NCBI RefSeq assembly: GCF_039543385.1
Contig: NZ_BAABJQ010000001.1
Coordinates: 1-64,000 of the forward strand
Direction of reading: 5' to 3'
Length of the DNA: 64,000 nt
Source: Rugosimonospora acidiphila
GTDB lineage: Bacteria > Actinomycetota > Actinomycetes > Mycobacteriales > Micromonosporaceae
Position 1 is the first letter of the stretch. Every line of letters begins with the position of its first letter. The notes beneath the pieces were generated by a model. It did no database searches and was not told where the DNA came from. It saw nothing but the letters and a program-made list of their open reading frames with translations. The position numbers and the translations under genes are program-made. Of the stretch, positions 1-7,965 are shown one piece after another.

Positions 1-167
1 AGTACCAGGTCATCCACCACACCCAGTTGCTCGCCGACCTGGTCGGCAGCTGAAAGCTCACCCCCGTACAGCCGCTGGACGGCGGGCTGACCTACCACGA
101 CCCGTGCTACCTCGGCCGGCACAACCGGGTGTTCACCCCGCCGCGGGAGGTGCTGGGCGCCGCCGCC
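1..167 (+). pseudogene. Duplicated internal fragment of the etfD-like Fe-S oxidoreductase gene
   Basis: These 167 bases match 21234-21400, inside the etfD-like gene of this window, in the same orientation. I see a single difference: position 51 is T where the full gene has G (21284). In the etfD reading frame this turns a Gly codon into a TGA stop (Gly-Ser-Gly-Lys becomes Gly-Ser-stop-Lys). Identity ends sharply after 167 and the sequence then becomes an unrelated Gly/Pro-coding repeat. The left end is cut by the window, so the true length of the copy is unknown. It cannot make the C-terminal Fe-S/CCG domain. An assembly artefact at a contig edge is an alternative. Confidence 0.85.
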
Positions 168-955
168 GTCCCGGCCCGGCAGGCGGCGGGTAGGCCCGGA
201 CCCGTCCCGCGCCCCGGCTGCGCGCGGTCCGGGGCGCCGCTGGCCAGCGATGCCGGCGGCGACTGCCCGGCCGGCCCCGCGGGCCATGCCGAGGGCGCCG
301 GTCCCACCGGCGCGGCCGAGTCAGCCGGGCCGAGCGGCCCCACCGGTCCTAGCGGCCCTGGCTGCGCCCCAGGTCCCGCCGGTTCGAACGGCCCCGCAGG
401 TCCCACGGGTTCCGCCGGACCGAGCGGCCCCACGGGTTCCGCCGGCCCGGCGGGCCCGAGTGGCCCCGCCGGCACGATCGCCGGCCCGGCCGGTGCGGCG
501 GAGGGCGGTGGCGCGGCGGGTCCCGGCGGTTCGGCGGGCGCCATCGGTTCGGCCGCTCCGGCCGGCACCGCCGGCGCGACCGCCCCCGGCGGTCCGGCCA
601 AGGGAGCGGGCGATGCCGCGACAGCCGGAGCGGCCGGTGGTTTCGGCCGCGCGGGCGTGGCCGGCGAGGGGGACGCCCGCGGCGTGGTGGGCATCGGGAT
701 CGGCGGCGGCAGCGGGAACCACGGCGGCTCGGTGGCGAGAAGTCGCGCCGGCGCCGGTGGCGGCGATTGCCGCGAAGCCACGGCCGGGTGGGCCGCGGGT
801 ACTGGGGTGGATGCCGCCGCTATGGCGACCGGGGGCGGCACCAGCCGCGTACCGGCGCCATCGGCGCCTGCCGTGCCGGTCAATGCTCCGGCACCGAGCA
901 GGGCGCCGGCGATGACAGGCAACAGACGTGATGGATCGGGGTTGAGCATGGACAC
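107..955 (-). CDS. Secreted Pro/Gly/Ala-rich low-complexity protein
   Basis: A 282-residue ORF starting GTG at 955 (ATG at 949 is an alternative), with GGGAGA a few bases upstream. Residues about 9-31 form a hydrophobic stretch rich in Leu, Ala and Gly that reads as a signal peptide. The middle is Pro/Ala-rich, and residues about 145-215 repeat GP-x-GP and GPAGP-like units, so the exported product is probably disordered and wall- or surface-associated. I know of no enzyme domain here. The last 20 or so codons lie on the antisense strand of the duplicated etfD fragment (107-167). The natural 3' end was therefore probably lost when that sequence was joined on, and this C-terminus is an accident of the junction. 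Confidence 0.45.
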   Translation of the reverse strand: MSMLNPDPSRLLPVIAGALLGAGALTGTAGADGAGTRLVPPPVAIAAASTPVPAAHPAVASRQSPPPAPARLLATEPPWFPLPPPIPMPTTPRASPSPATPARPKPPAAPAVAASPAPLAGPPGAVAPAVPAGAAEPMAPAEPPGPAAPPPSAAPAGPAIVPAGPLGPAGPAEPVGPLGPAEPVGPAGPFEPAGPGAQPGPLGPVGPLGPADSAAPVGPAPSAWPAGPAGQSPPASLASGAPDRAQPGRGTGPGLPAACRAGTAAAPSTSRGGVNTRLCRPR

Positions 956-1048
956 CGTCTCCCGAGAGAAATCGGGGTACGGGTCACGTTAGGGGTGAAC
1001 CACAGGTGCCTTTGATCGTATGACCGCCGGACGGATTATGAGAGGAAT

Positions 1049-1450
1049 TTACGTTACGGGCGCCCGTACGGGGCGCTGACTCATCCGGTACCTGTTCGGC
1101 CCGGCGCCGGACGCCGCCCGTTGCAGGCCCTCGATCTGCACGAAGATGGTGCGCCGGTCCACGGCGTCGCCGGTGCCGTCCAGCTCGTATCCGTCGAGCC
1201 AGCACCACCCGTCGTAGGTGGCCCAGTCGTGCACTCGGATCACCCGGAAGAGCATGGGCGAGATGAACTGCACACTTGCCGCGCGCGTCACGCGCAGCAC
1301 GTCGCCGGAACGGGGCAACATATAGACTCCTGTCCGGTACCCAAGAGTGCCGGTGGACCCGCCACCGGGAAATGCCAGAAACCCCCGTCGAAGTGGCGCG
1401 GGCCGGAACGACCACGGGATCTTTCCGGTAAGCCCGGTCATCCGCGCCAT
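1049..1450 (-). CDS. Conserved hypothetical protein
   Basis: About 133 residues from ATG at 1450 (ATG at 1441 or GTG at 1465 are alternatives). The product is compact, with aromatic and Gly-rich strands (motifs IPWSFRPAPLRRGF, GYRTGVYMLP, HDWATYDGWCWLDGYEL) and no signal peptide or membrane segment. The spacing of hydrophobic positions suggests a small beta-rich fold. I recall similar proteins next to DUF5753 regulators in Micromonosporaceae, but I cannot name a family. It is divergent from the regulator at 1683, and the 230-bp gap between them should hold promoters for both. A short dyad, TGATC-GAAT-GATCA, lies just upstream (1468-1481). Function unknown. Confidence 0.6.
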   Translation of the reverse strand: MARMTGLTGKIPWSFRPAPLRRGFLAFPGGGSTGTLGYRTGVYMLPRSGDVLRVTRAASVQFISPMLFRVIRVHDWATYDGWCWLDGYELDGTGDAVDRRTIFVQIEGLQRAASGAGPNRYRMSQRPVRAPVT

Positions 1451-1682
1451 ATCGACAGCCTGCACCTGATCGAATGATCAATGCAAGTTGCACGGCGTGC
1501 CTTTCGCTTCTACGGTGGTGGCAGTAACGCGGTTCGATCTCTGACGAGCCGGTTCGGGGAAGCCTGCTCCTCGCCGAGTCGTCCGTGTGCCACCCACCCA
1601 CCCCTTTCCTCATGGGCTCGGCGGCCTCCAGGGCCTGGTTCCGCCGCTGCCGCTTCAAGGCCGCCGCGGCGGGAGGTGAACC

Positions 1683-2528
1683 GTGACTGTCCGACCTAGT
1701 CCGACCGTCCGCCGCCGCCGGCTCGGCCTCGAGCTGCGCCGGCTCCGGGAGACGGCCGGGCTGACGATCGAAGTGGTCGCCGACCGGCTGGAGTGCTCCT
1801 CCTCCAAGATCTCCCGGATCGAGACCGGCCACACCGGAGTGACTCCCCGGGATGTCCGGGACATGCTGGAGGTCTACGGCATCGACGGGGTGACCGCCGA
1901 GGACCTCGTGCAGGTGGCCCGGGACGCCCGGCAGAAGGGCTGGTGGCACCTTTACGGGACCGTGTTGACCGGTGCGTACGTGGGTCTGGAGGCGGCAGCC
2001 TCGTCGATCCACTCGTACGAGGTCCAGGTGATCCCCGGTTTGCTACAGACGCAGAACTACGCCCGAGTCATGATCAGGACTGGCCGGCCGGAGATGAGTG
2101 ACAGCGACGTCGACCGACGCGTGCATGTCCGAATGGCCCGTCAGTCGTTGTTGGTACAGGATGATCCGCTCGATCTTTGGGTGGTGTTGGACGAGACGAT
2201 GTTCCACCGTTTGGTGGGGGGGTCCACGGTGATGCGCGAACAGTTCGATCACGTGGTGGACTCTGCCGCTCAGCCAAACGTGACGGTTCAGGTGTTGCCA
2301 TTCTCGTCCGGCGCTCACGTGGCGATGGAAGGATCATTCACCATCCTCGGTTACGACGAACAGGCCGATCCCGACGTCGTCTTCGCCGAGAATGCGGCTG
2401 GGGGCCTCTTCCTGGAGAAGGACGAGGAACTCCAGCGGTACCAGTACATATTCGATCATCTGCGGGCGAGCGCGATGCCTCCCGACGAGTCGATCGCGTA
2501 CATCGCCGCACGGGCAAAGGAGCTGTAA
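1683..2528 (+). CDS. XRE-family regulator with DUF5753 C-terminal domain
   Basis: A 281-residue protein starting GTG at 1683 behind a strong GGGAGGTGA site (1671-1679). Residues about 12-67 form a Cro/C1-type helix-turn-helix (LRETAGLTIEVVADRL, then SSSKISRIETG as recognition helix). Residues about 90-275 are the DUF5753 domain, with the typical features EVQVIPGLLQTQNYAR and PNVTVQVLPF. Such proteins are common in morphologically complex actinobacteria and usually sit beside a small DUF397 protein. That is the case here: the stop codon overlaps the next start by one base (TAATG), which implies translational coupling. The target genes are unknown. A second pair of the same kind lies in the mobile element at 37683-38767. 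Confidence 0.9.
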   Translation: MTVRPSPTVRRRRLGLELRRLRETAGLTIEVVADRLECSSSKISRIETGHTGVTPRDVRDMLEVYGIDGVTAEDLVQVARDARQKGWWHLYGTVLTGAYVGLEAAASSIHSYEVQVIPGLLQTQNYARVMIRTGRPEMSDSDVDRRVHVRMARQSLLVQDDPLDLWVVLDETMFHRLVGGSTVMREQFDHVVDSAAQPNVTVQVLPFSSGAHVAMEGSFTILGYDEQADPDVVFAENAAGGLFLEKDEELQRYQYIFDHLRASAMPPDESIAYIAARAKEL

Positions 2529-2752
2529 TGCAGATCGAAACCAAGGGGCTCCGGGTCGACCTGAGCCGGGCCGTTTGGCGTAAGAGCTCGGCCAGCGGGC
2601 CAAACTGCGACAACTGCGTCGAAGTTGCCTTCGTGGACGAGGCGATCGCGGTGCGCGACTCGAAGAACCCGACCGGGCCGGCACTGATCTTCACTCAGGA
2701 CGAGTGGGACGCGTTTGTCGGCGGTGCCAAGGACGGCGAATTCGACCTCTAA
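2528..2752 (+). CDS. DUF397 protein coupled to the upstream regulator
   Basis: A 74-residue protein whose ATG shares its A with the stop codon of the regulator. It has the DUF397 hallmarks: WRKSSASGPN-type N-terminal strand, CVEVAF, VAVRDSK-like segment (here IAVRDSKNPTGPAL) and a closing EWDAFVGGAKDGEFD. Family members are small cytoplasmic partners of DUF5753 regulators, sometimes described as antagonists of them. The biochemical role of this one is not visible in the sequence. It lacks membrane segments. It is the second gene of a two-gene operon with 1683-2528. Confidence 0.9.
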   Translation: MQIETKGLRVDLSRAVWRKSSASGPNCDNCVEVAFVDEAIAVRDSKNPTGPALIFTQDEWDAFVGGAKDGEFDL

Positions 2753-2906
2753 CGTTCTGCCCTGGGGCGGCCCGGGCCGGCCGGGCGCCCCACGTCACAC
2801 CCCCTCTGAACTCCGCGTATTCGTCTGAGACCGTCGCCGCTGGCACCCAGCCTCGTTGAACCGGGCGGTACGGCGATTGCCGGGCCACCTCGCCGCAGGA
2901 GGCGTC

Positions 2907-3377
2907 ATGGCGGTGCAAAAACGCAGACAGAGGCAGGCGATAGGGATGCAGAACGGCCCTGAAAACTTGGACAACGGTGTGGCCACCAGCGAGGATCGCT
3001 TCGCCGGCCAGTTGAACTACCGCGGCACCGCCCGGCGTTCCGGTGGGCTGGCCACCGTGGCCGGCGCCGCCGAGCTACCCGGTGGCGGCGAGGCCGCATC
3101 GCTCGGCTCGGTGATGGACACCCCGCTGCCGACCCAGCCGACGATGTCGCTCAACGAGCTGGACAAGCTCGCCGAGCCAGTGTTCCCGCCGAGCGGCTGG
3201 ATGGACATGCCGTCCGGTGCGTTGGCCGATCATCCGCTGCTGCGCGGGCTGCTGATGGAGCTGCCGCCCAAGGGCGTCATGCCCAGCGCCGCGTGGCTCG
3301 ACCGCTGGTTCGAGGCCACCCGCTCCATCCTTGAGCTGCTGTACGTGCAGAACGACGGGTCGGTCGGGCGTCGCTGA
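2907..3377 (+). CDS. Conserved hypothetical protein
   Basis: 156 residues from ATG at 2907, chosen because AGGAGG stands four bases upstream (2897-2902); the frame is open further upstream but without a good site. The N-terminal 85 residues are low-complexity and probably unstructured. The C-terminal part (MSLNELDKLAEPVFPPSGW through WLDRWFEATRSILELLYVQ) is amphipathic and likely helical. There is no signal peptide, membrane segment or known catalytic motif. It lies between the regulator pair and the adenosine deaminase gene, with which it may be co-transcribed (47-bp gap). Function unknown. Confidence 0.6.
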   Translation: MAVQKRRQRQAIGMQNGPENLDNGVATSEDRFAGQLNYRGTARRSGGLATVAGAAELPGGGEAASLGSVMDTPLPTQPTMSLNELDKLAEPVFPPSGWMDMPSGALADHPLLRGLLMELPPKGVMPSAAWLDRWFEATRSILELLYVQNDGSVGRR

Positions 3378-3424
3378 GTCCGGTCGCCTGCCGGCGGGCT
3401 CGCCTCATCTGAGATTGTGGGCGG

Positions 3425-4390
3425 GTGACTCAATCTCCGGCCATCCCCAAGATCGAACTGCATGTCCACCTTGAGGGATCCATCCGGCCCGCCACACTGC
3501 TGGAGATCGCCCGCCGCAACGGTGAGACGTTGCCGGCCGATTCCGTGGCCGGCCTGGAGAAGCTCTACGAGTTCACCGACTTCAAGCACTTCATCGACGT
3601 CTGGATCCTGACCACCAACTGCCTGCGCACGGCCGACGATTTCCGTCGCGTGGTGGTGGATTACGCCGCCGAGGCCGCCGGCTTCGGCGCGGTGTACCTG
3701 GAGGGGATCTTCTCGCCCGCCGAGCGCGTCGAGCGCGGGCTGGACTGGGACGAGATCTTCACCGGGTACTGCGAGGGTGCCGTCGAGGCGTACGAGCGCA
3801 GCGGGGTCGTGGTGCGGTTCACCCCGGACCTGTACCGGGGGCTCCCCCCGGAGCTCGCGGAACAGGCCGCCCGGGTCAGCGTCCGGTACGCCGACCGTGG
3901 GGTGGTCGGCTTCGGACTCGGTGGACTGGAGACGAGGCCGGCCGAGCCGTACCGCCGGGCGTTCGAGATCGCCCGGGACGGCGGCCTGGCCCCGGTGCCG
4001 CACGCCGGCGAGGCGGCCGGCCCGGACTCGATCCGGGAGATGCTCACGTTGAACCCGGCCCGGCTGCGGCACGGCATCCGGGCGGTGGAGGACGCGGACC
4101 TGCTGAAGGAGATTGTCGAGCGCGGCATAGTGCTGGACGTCTGCCCGACGTCCAACCTGCGCACCGGGGTGGTCCGCGCGATCGAGGAGCACCCGCTGCC
4201 GGCGCTGCACGAAGCCGGCGCGTTGTGCACCATCAACACCGATGACCCGGCGATGTTCGGCACGGACCTCGGGCGCGAGTACGAGCTCGCCGAGCGGCTG
4301 GGTCTGAGCCCCGCCGAGGCGTACGCCGCGGGCGTAGCCGGGGCGCTGTGCGACGAACAGACCAAAGACCGGTTGGCCGGCCTGGGATGA
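3425..4390 (+). CDS. add: Adenosine deaminase family protein
   Basis: A 321-residue amidohydrolase starting GTG at 3425. The zinc and catalytic signatures are all present: HVHLEG (His13, His15), HAGE (193-196), His216 in RLRHGIRA, DVCPTSN near 240, and NTDDP (271-275). Family members deaminate adenosine or deoxyadenosine to inosine in the cytoplasm. In actinobacteria some close relatives instead act on aminodeoxyfutalosine in menaquinone synthesis, and I cannot separate the two from sequence alone. The length matches the family. The stop codon lies inside a perfect terminator hairpin (4367-4409) shared with the convergent glycosyltransferase gene. Confidence 0.88.
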   Translation: MTQSPAIPKIELHVHLEGSIRPATLLEIARRNGETLPADSVAGLEKLYEFTDFKHFIDVWILTTNCLRTADDFRRVVVDYAAEAAGFGAVYLEGIFSPAERVERGLDWDEIFTGYCEGAVEAYERSGVVVRFTPDLYRGLPPELAEQAARVSVRYADRGVVGFGLGGLETRPAEPYRRAFEIARDGGLAPVPHAGEAAGPDSIREMLTLNPARLRHGIRAVEDADLLKEIVERGIVLDVCPTSNLRTGVVRAIEEHPLPALHEAGALCTINTDDPAMFGTDLGREYELAERLGLSPAEAYAAGVAGALCDEQTKDRLAGLG

Positions 4391-4409
4391 GCAGGCCGGC
4401 CAACCGGTC
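4367..4409. terminator. Bidirectional intrinsic terminator
   Basis: A perfect 18-bp inverted repeat, left arm 4367-4384 and right arm 4392-4409, with a 7-base loop (GGATGAG) that contains the TGA stop of the adenosine deaminase gene. The left arm therefore also encodes the last residues of the protein. There is no T-run, as is usual in GC-rich actinobacteria. It separates two convergent genes. Confidence 0.85.
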
Positions 4410-4443
4410 GAAGTAAGACTGGTAAGGAAGGTGACCGGGGCGG

Positions 4444-5238
4444 TCAGACCGGGAAGGTGGACAGCCGCTCGGTCGAGGCCGGCGGCGGCGTCGCCTTCCA
4501 CAGGTGAAGCTTCTGCGCGAACAGCCGGGCCAGGTACGCCGGGTTGAGGATCAGGTATCGCTTCCACAGCCGGCCGGGCTCCAGGCCCAGCCGCCACAGC
4601 CACTCGAGGCCCCGCTTCTGCATCCACGGCGGCGGCTTGCGCAGGCCCCCGGCGTGGTAGTCGAAGGCGGCGCCGACCGCGAGCTGCGCCATCGGCAGCA
4701 GCGGGCGCATCGCGTACGCGAAGACCTCCTGGCGCGGGCAACCGAGCCCGACCAGCACGATCCGTGCGCCCGACTGGATGATCCGGTCGGCGATCTCCTT
4801 GTCCTCGCCCGGCTGGGCCGTGCGGAACTTGGACGGTTCGCGACCGGCGACCTTCAGTGCCGGAAACATCTCGTACAGCTTCGGCACCAGCCGGTCGAGC
4901 GTCTCGTCCGTGGAGCCGTAGAGGTAGACCGGCAGTCCCTCGTTGGCGGCCCGCTCCAGCACCCGCAGGGTCAGCAGCGGCCCGTAGACGCGGTCGGTAA
5001 GGCCCGCGCCGTACAGCGAGTTCAGCGCCCAGCGCACCGGCTGCCCGTCCGGCGTGACCATGTCGAAGCCGTTGAGCCGCGCGTTGTGGTCCTTGTCCTG
5101 CACGCCCGTCATCACGCCGTGCACGGCCAGCGCCGTCAGGGCGAACGGTCGGCCCTCCCGGGCCGCGGCCAGCACCGCGTCGGCCGCCTCGTCGTACGTC
5201 GTCGCGTCCACGAGGACGCCGAGCACGCTCTGCTTCAC
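4444..5238 (-). CDS. WecG/TagA/CpsF family glycosyltransferase
   Basis: 264 residues from GTG at 5238, chosen because it overlaps the stop of the upstream epimerase gene as GTGA; a longer frame exists but is not credible. Family features are visible: the N-terminal DMVTPDGQPVRWA segment (the family D-G-G/Q-P-V-V loop), LYGSTDETLDRL, IVLVGLGCPRQEVFA (the conserved G-x-P-x-Q-E motif), VGAAFDYHAGG, and WLWRL near the end. These GT26 enzymes transfer N-acetylmannosamine or similar sugars to lipid-linked acceptors at the inner membrane face for wall or surface polysaccharides. Coupling to a sugar-nucleotide epimerase suggests the two act on the same surface glycan. Confidence 0.88.
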   Translation of the reverse strand: MKQSVLGVLVDATTYDEAADAVLAAAREGRPFALTALAVHGVMTGVQDKDHNARLNGFDMVTPDGQPVRWALNSLYGAGLTDRVYGPLLTLRVLERAANEGLPVYLYGSTDETLDRLVPKLYEMFPALKVAGREPSKFRTAQPGEDKEIADRIIQSGARIVLVGLGCPRQEVFAYAMRPLLPMAQLAVGAAFDYHAGGLRKPPPWMQKRGLEWLWRLGLEPGRLWKRYLILNPAYLARLFAQKLHLWKATPPPASTERLSTFPV

Positions 5239-6308
5239 TGCGCCGGGACCCACTTGTCGGCGTTGGCCTCGTAGATCTCGGTCAGGATCATCGGTACGTC
5301 GTAGACCTGCTTCCAGTCCGGGTAGTCCCGCTGGAAGGCGGCGTTGGAGCCGATCCACCACTGGTGGTCACCGACCCGGTTGGCCTCGTGGTACTCGGTG
5401 ATCATTTCCTTGCCGGTGATGCGCTCGGCGATCGCGAACGCCTCCAGGTGCGAGGTGTTCGAGTGCCGCCCGCCGCCCAGGTTGTACACGGCGGCGCTGC
5501 GCGGGTTGCGGAAGAACGCCTCGAAGGCGGAGATCACGTCGTGGCTGTGGATGGCGTCGCGCACCATCTTGCCCTTGTACCCGAAGATCTTGTACGTCCG
5601 GCGCTCCATGTTGCACCGCATCACGTACCCGAGGAAGCCGTGCAGCTCGGTGGCGGAGTGGGCCGGGCCGGTCAGCGTGCCGCCCCGGAAGCAGGCGGTC
5701 TTCATGCCGAAGTAGCGGCCGTACTCCTGAACCATGACGTCGGCGGCGACCTTGGACGCGCCGAACACGGAGTGCAGGCACGCGTCGATCGACATGTCCT
5801 CGCGGATGCCCTGCTCGTAGGTGTGCCCCGGCTCGAGCTCCCAGCGGGTGTCCAGCTCCACGTAGGGCAGGTAGTTCGGGCGGTCGCCGTACACCTTGTT
5901 GGTGGAGCAGTGGATCAGCGGCGCCTCGATGCAGTGCTCGCGGACGTTCTGCAGCACGTTGAGCGTGCCGCCCGCGTTCACGTCGAAGTCGGTGAACGGG
6001 TCGCGCACCGCCCAGTCGTGCGAGGGCTGCGCGGCGGTGTGGATGACGACGGCGATGTCGCCGGCGTACCGCTTGAAGATCTTGGCCAGCCCGTCCCGGT
6101 CCCGGATGTCCACGTCGTGGTGGGTGTAGGCATCACCGAGCTCGCTGGTGAGCCGCAGCACATTCCAGGCGGTCGAGGCCTCGGCACCGAAGAATTTGGC
6201 CCGCATGTCGTTGTCGATACCGACCACGTCCAGGCCGAGACCGGCGAAATGACGGACCGCCTCGGACCCGATCAGACCAGCGGAACCGGTCACCAGCGCG
6301 ACGCTCAC
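5235..6308 (-). CDS. NAD-dependent epimerase/dehydratase, CDP-paratose 2-epimerase-like
   Basis: 357 residues from GTG at 6308, which has AAGGGG 11 bases upstream; GTG at 6320 would overlap that site. It is an extended short-chain dehydrogenase: TGSAGLIG nucleotide-binding loop at the N-terminus, VVIHTAAQPSH, and CSTNKVYGDRPN, which closely resembles CDP-tyvelose/paratose 2-epimerases. The usual Tyr of the YxxxK catalytic pair is less clear; SVFGASKVAADV carries the Lys with Phe in the usual Tyr position. It should act on an NDP-sugar in the cytoplasm and feeds the coupled glycosyltransferase (4-base GTGA overlap). The exact sugar cannot be told. Confidence 0.8.
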   Translation of the reverse strand: MSVALVTGSAGLIGSEAVRHFAGLGLDVVGIDNDMRAKFFGAEASTAWNVLRLTSELGDAYTHHDVDIRDRDGLAKIFKRYAGDIAVVIHTAAQPSHDWAVRDPFTDFDVNAGGTLNVLQNVREHCIEAPLIHCSTNKVYGDRPNYLPYVELDTRWELEPGHTYEQGIREDMSIDACLHSVFGASKVAADVMVQEYGRYFGMKTACFRGGTLTGPAHSATELHGFLGYVMRCNMERRTYKIFGYKGKMVRDAIHSHDVISAFEAFFRNPRSAAVYNLGGGRHSNTSHLEAFAIAERITGKEMITEYHEANRVGDHQWWIGSNAAFQRDYPDWKQVYDVPMILTEIYEANADKWVPAQ

Positions 6309-6432
6309 TGTGGAAAGCACCCCTTGGCTTGTCGACTACGGCGAACTTGTGGAGCATACGCTCCGTCATCCCGACACGGTGAGTAACCGGCGCCCGGGTC
6401 AGCAGCCCCCGACGACACCCCGGGACGGGAGA

Positions 6433-6456
6433 CGGCCGGCTCTCTCGAGCCGGCCG
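6433..6456 (-). terminator. Terminator hairpin after tRNA-Leu
   Basis: A 9-bp perfect inverted repeat (6433-6441 with 6448-6456) with a 6-base loop, immediately downstream of the 3' end of the tRNA-Leu on the minus strand. Confidence 0.6.
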
Positions 6457-6461
6457 CCACA

Positions 6462-6547
6462 TGGTGGGGAAGGAGGGAGTTGAACCCTCACGCCCTTTCG
6501 GGCACACGGACCTGAACCGTGCGCGTCTGCCATTCCGCCACTCCCCC
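6462..6547 (-). tRNA. tRNA-Leu (anticodon CAG)
   Basis: Read on the minus strand, the gene starts GGGGGAG at 6547 and ends CTTCCCC-A followed by an encoded CCA (6464-6462). The acceptor stem pairs over 7 bp with one G-T. The anticodon arm is CACGG-TTCAGGT-CCGTG, so the anticodon is CAG (6512-6514), decoding CUG. The long variable arm (GTGCCCGAAAGGGCGT region) marks it as a class II leucine tRNA, and GGTTCAACTCC is the T loop. All arms are intact. Confidence 0.95.
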
Positions 6548-6699
6548 GGTGCTCAGCGCTCAAGAAGGGGAAAATCTGAACCCCCTTCAGGGCTGCGCGG
6601 CAGCGCGGGGCAAACTGTAGCACGACTCAAACCGATCGGTGCGCGTGCGCGCGTGCGGCATCCGGATACCATCAGACCTCGGAACCCGAGGAGGAGCCG

Positions 6700-7479
6700 G
6701 TGAGTGTGCTGCAACGCTTCGAGAAGCGTCTAGAGGGCCTAGTAGAAGGGGCCTTTGCGAAGGTCTTCAAGGGTGTCGTCCACCCGGTCGAGATCCTTAA
6801 CGCCATGCAGCGGGAGGCGGAGGCGCACAAGGCTATCCTGGCCGGCGGGCGCACTCTGGTCCCGAACCGCTACGTCATTGATCTGTCGCCGTATGATCAC
6901 AGCCGGTTGGCGCCGTACGCGGCGGCGCTCGCCCAGGAGCTGGCCCAGTCTCAGGCCGAGTTCATTGGCGAGCAGGGCTGGACGGTCTACGGTGACGTGA
7001 TCGTTGAAATCGAACGGGGCGACGGGCTGGATACCGGCATGTTCCGGGTCACCGCCGAGGTCTACACCGGCGGGGACGTGCCGCCGATGCAGTCCTACGA
7101 GCAGCCGCCCCCGCCCCAGTACCCGCCGTACGAGCAGTCGCCCTACGACCAGCCGTACCAGCAGCAGGGGCGGCCGGTCAGCGGCCCGCCAGGGGCGCGG
7201 ACCGTGCGGCTGGTCGCCAACGACGGCCGGACCTACCCGCTGTCCATCGGCTCGACCGTGATCGGCCGGGGGGACCAGGCCAATCTGCGGCTGCCGGACG
7301 TCGGGATCTCGCGCCGGCACGCCCGGCTCGACTACGACGGGGCCCAGGTGGTGCTGACCGATCTTGGCTCCACCAACGGCACCATGGTCAACGGTCAGCG
7401 GGTCTCGGCCGTCGCGCTGAATCCCGGCGACATGGTCCAGCTCGGTACGACCACGTTGACGTTCCGCGTGGACGGCTAG
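6700..7479 (+). CDS. fhaA: FHA domain protein FhaA with DUF3662 N-terminus
   Basis: 259 residues from GTG at 6700. Residues 1-120 match the DUF3662 domain that precedes the FHA domain in FhaA (start MSVLQRFEKRLEGLVEGAFAKVFKG). A Pro/Gln/Tyr-rich linker follows (about 130-165). The FHA domain at about 168-258 has the phosphothreonine-binding signatures GRGDQANLRL, SRRHARL and GSTNGT. In mycobacteria FhaA binds phosphorylated partners such as the pseudokinase MviN and tempers peptidoglycan synthesis at the poles and septum. It heads the conserved fhaA-fhaB-pstP-rodA-pbpA-pknA-pknB cluster. Confidence 0.95.
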   Translation: MSVLQRFEKRLEGLVEGAFAKVFKGVVHPVEILNAMQREAEAHKAILAGGRTLVPNRYVIDLSPYDHSRLAPYAAALAQELAQSQAEFIGEQGWTVYGDVIVEIERGDGLDTGMFRVTAEVYTGGDVPPMQSYEQPPPPQYPPYEQSPYDQPYQQQGRPVSGPPGARTVRLVANDGRTYPLSIGSTVIGRGDQANLRLPDVGISRRHARLDYDGAQVVLTDLGSTNGTMVNGQRVSAVALNPGDMVQLGTTTLTFRVDG

Positions 7480-7482
7480 ACC

Positions 7483-7965
7483 TTGCCGCAGGAACTTGTC
7501 CTCACGGTTGCCCGGATCGGCTTCCTGATCTTGTTGTGGATCTTCGTATTCACCGTGGTCGGAGTGGTTCGGCGGGACCTGTTCGCGGGTTCTCGGTCAA
7601 GGCTCGTCGCGGCACCCAGGGGGGTTGGGGTCACGGCGGTCGGGGGGCGGCCGGCAAAGGTCAAGCGTGGGCGGGCGGTGCACCAGTTGGTGGTCACCGC
7701 CGGCGCGCTCGCTGGAACGCGTATCACCCTCGGTGAGCAGCCGATAACCATCGGTCGAGCCGAGGATTCCACACTCGTCATCACGGATGACTACGCCTCG
7801 GCCCGACATGCTCGACTTGTACCCCGGGCGGGACAGTGGCTCCTTGAGGACCTAGGTTCGACGAACGGGACCTACCTCGACCGTGAGAAGGTTACCGGAC
7901 CCACCCCCGTACCCCTCGGCGTGCCGATCCGGATCGGCCGCACTGCCCTCGAGTTGCGACCATGA
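7483..7965 (+). CDS. fhaB: FHA domain protein FhaB (FipA)
   Basis: 160 residues from TTG at 7483, three bases after the fhaA stop. An N-terminal membrane anchor (about residues 7-28, hydrophobic with Phe, Leu and Val) is followed by a basic linker and an FHA domain at about 75-158 (IGRAEDSTLVI, ASARHARLV, GSTNGTYLD). The phosphothreonine-binding domain should face the cytoplasm. Homologues link Ser/Thr kinase signalling to FtsZ and FtsQ at the septum. The stop overlaps the next start as ATGA, so translation with pstP is coupled. Confidence 0.93.
   Translation: MPQELVLTVARIGFLILLWIFVFTVVGVVRRDLFAGSRSRLVAAPRGVGVTAVGGRPAKVKRGRAVHQLVVTAGALAGTRITLGEQPITIGRAEDSTLVITDDYASARHARLVPRAGQWLLEDLGSTNGTYLDREKVTGPTPVPLGVPIRIGRTALELRP

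Noticed and set aside
129..992. Plus-strand collagen-like ORF with Gly-x-y repeats
   Set aside because: It starts inside the duplicated etfD fragment, has no ribosome site or signal peptide, and mirrors the minus-strand ORF that has both.
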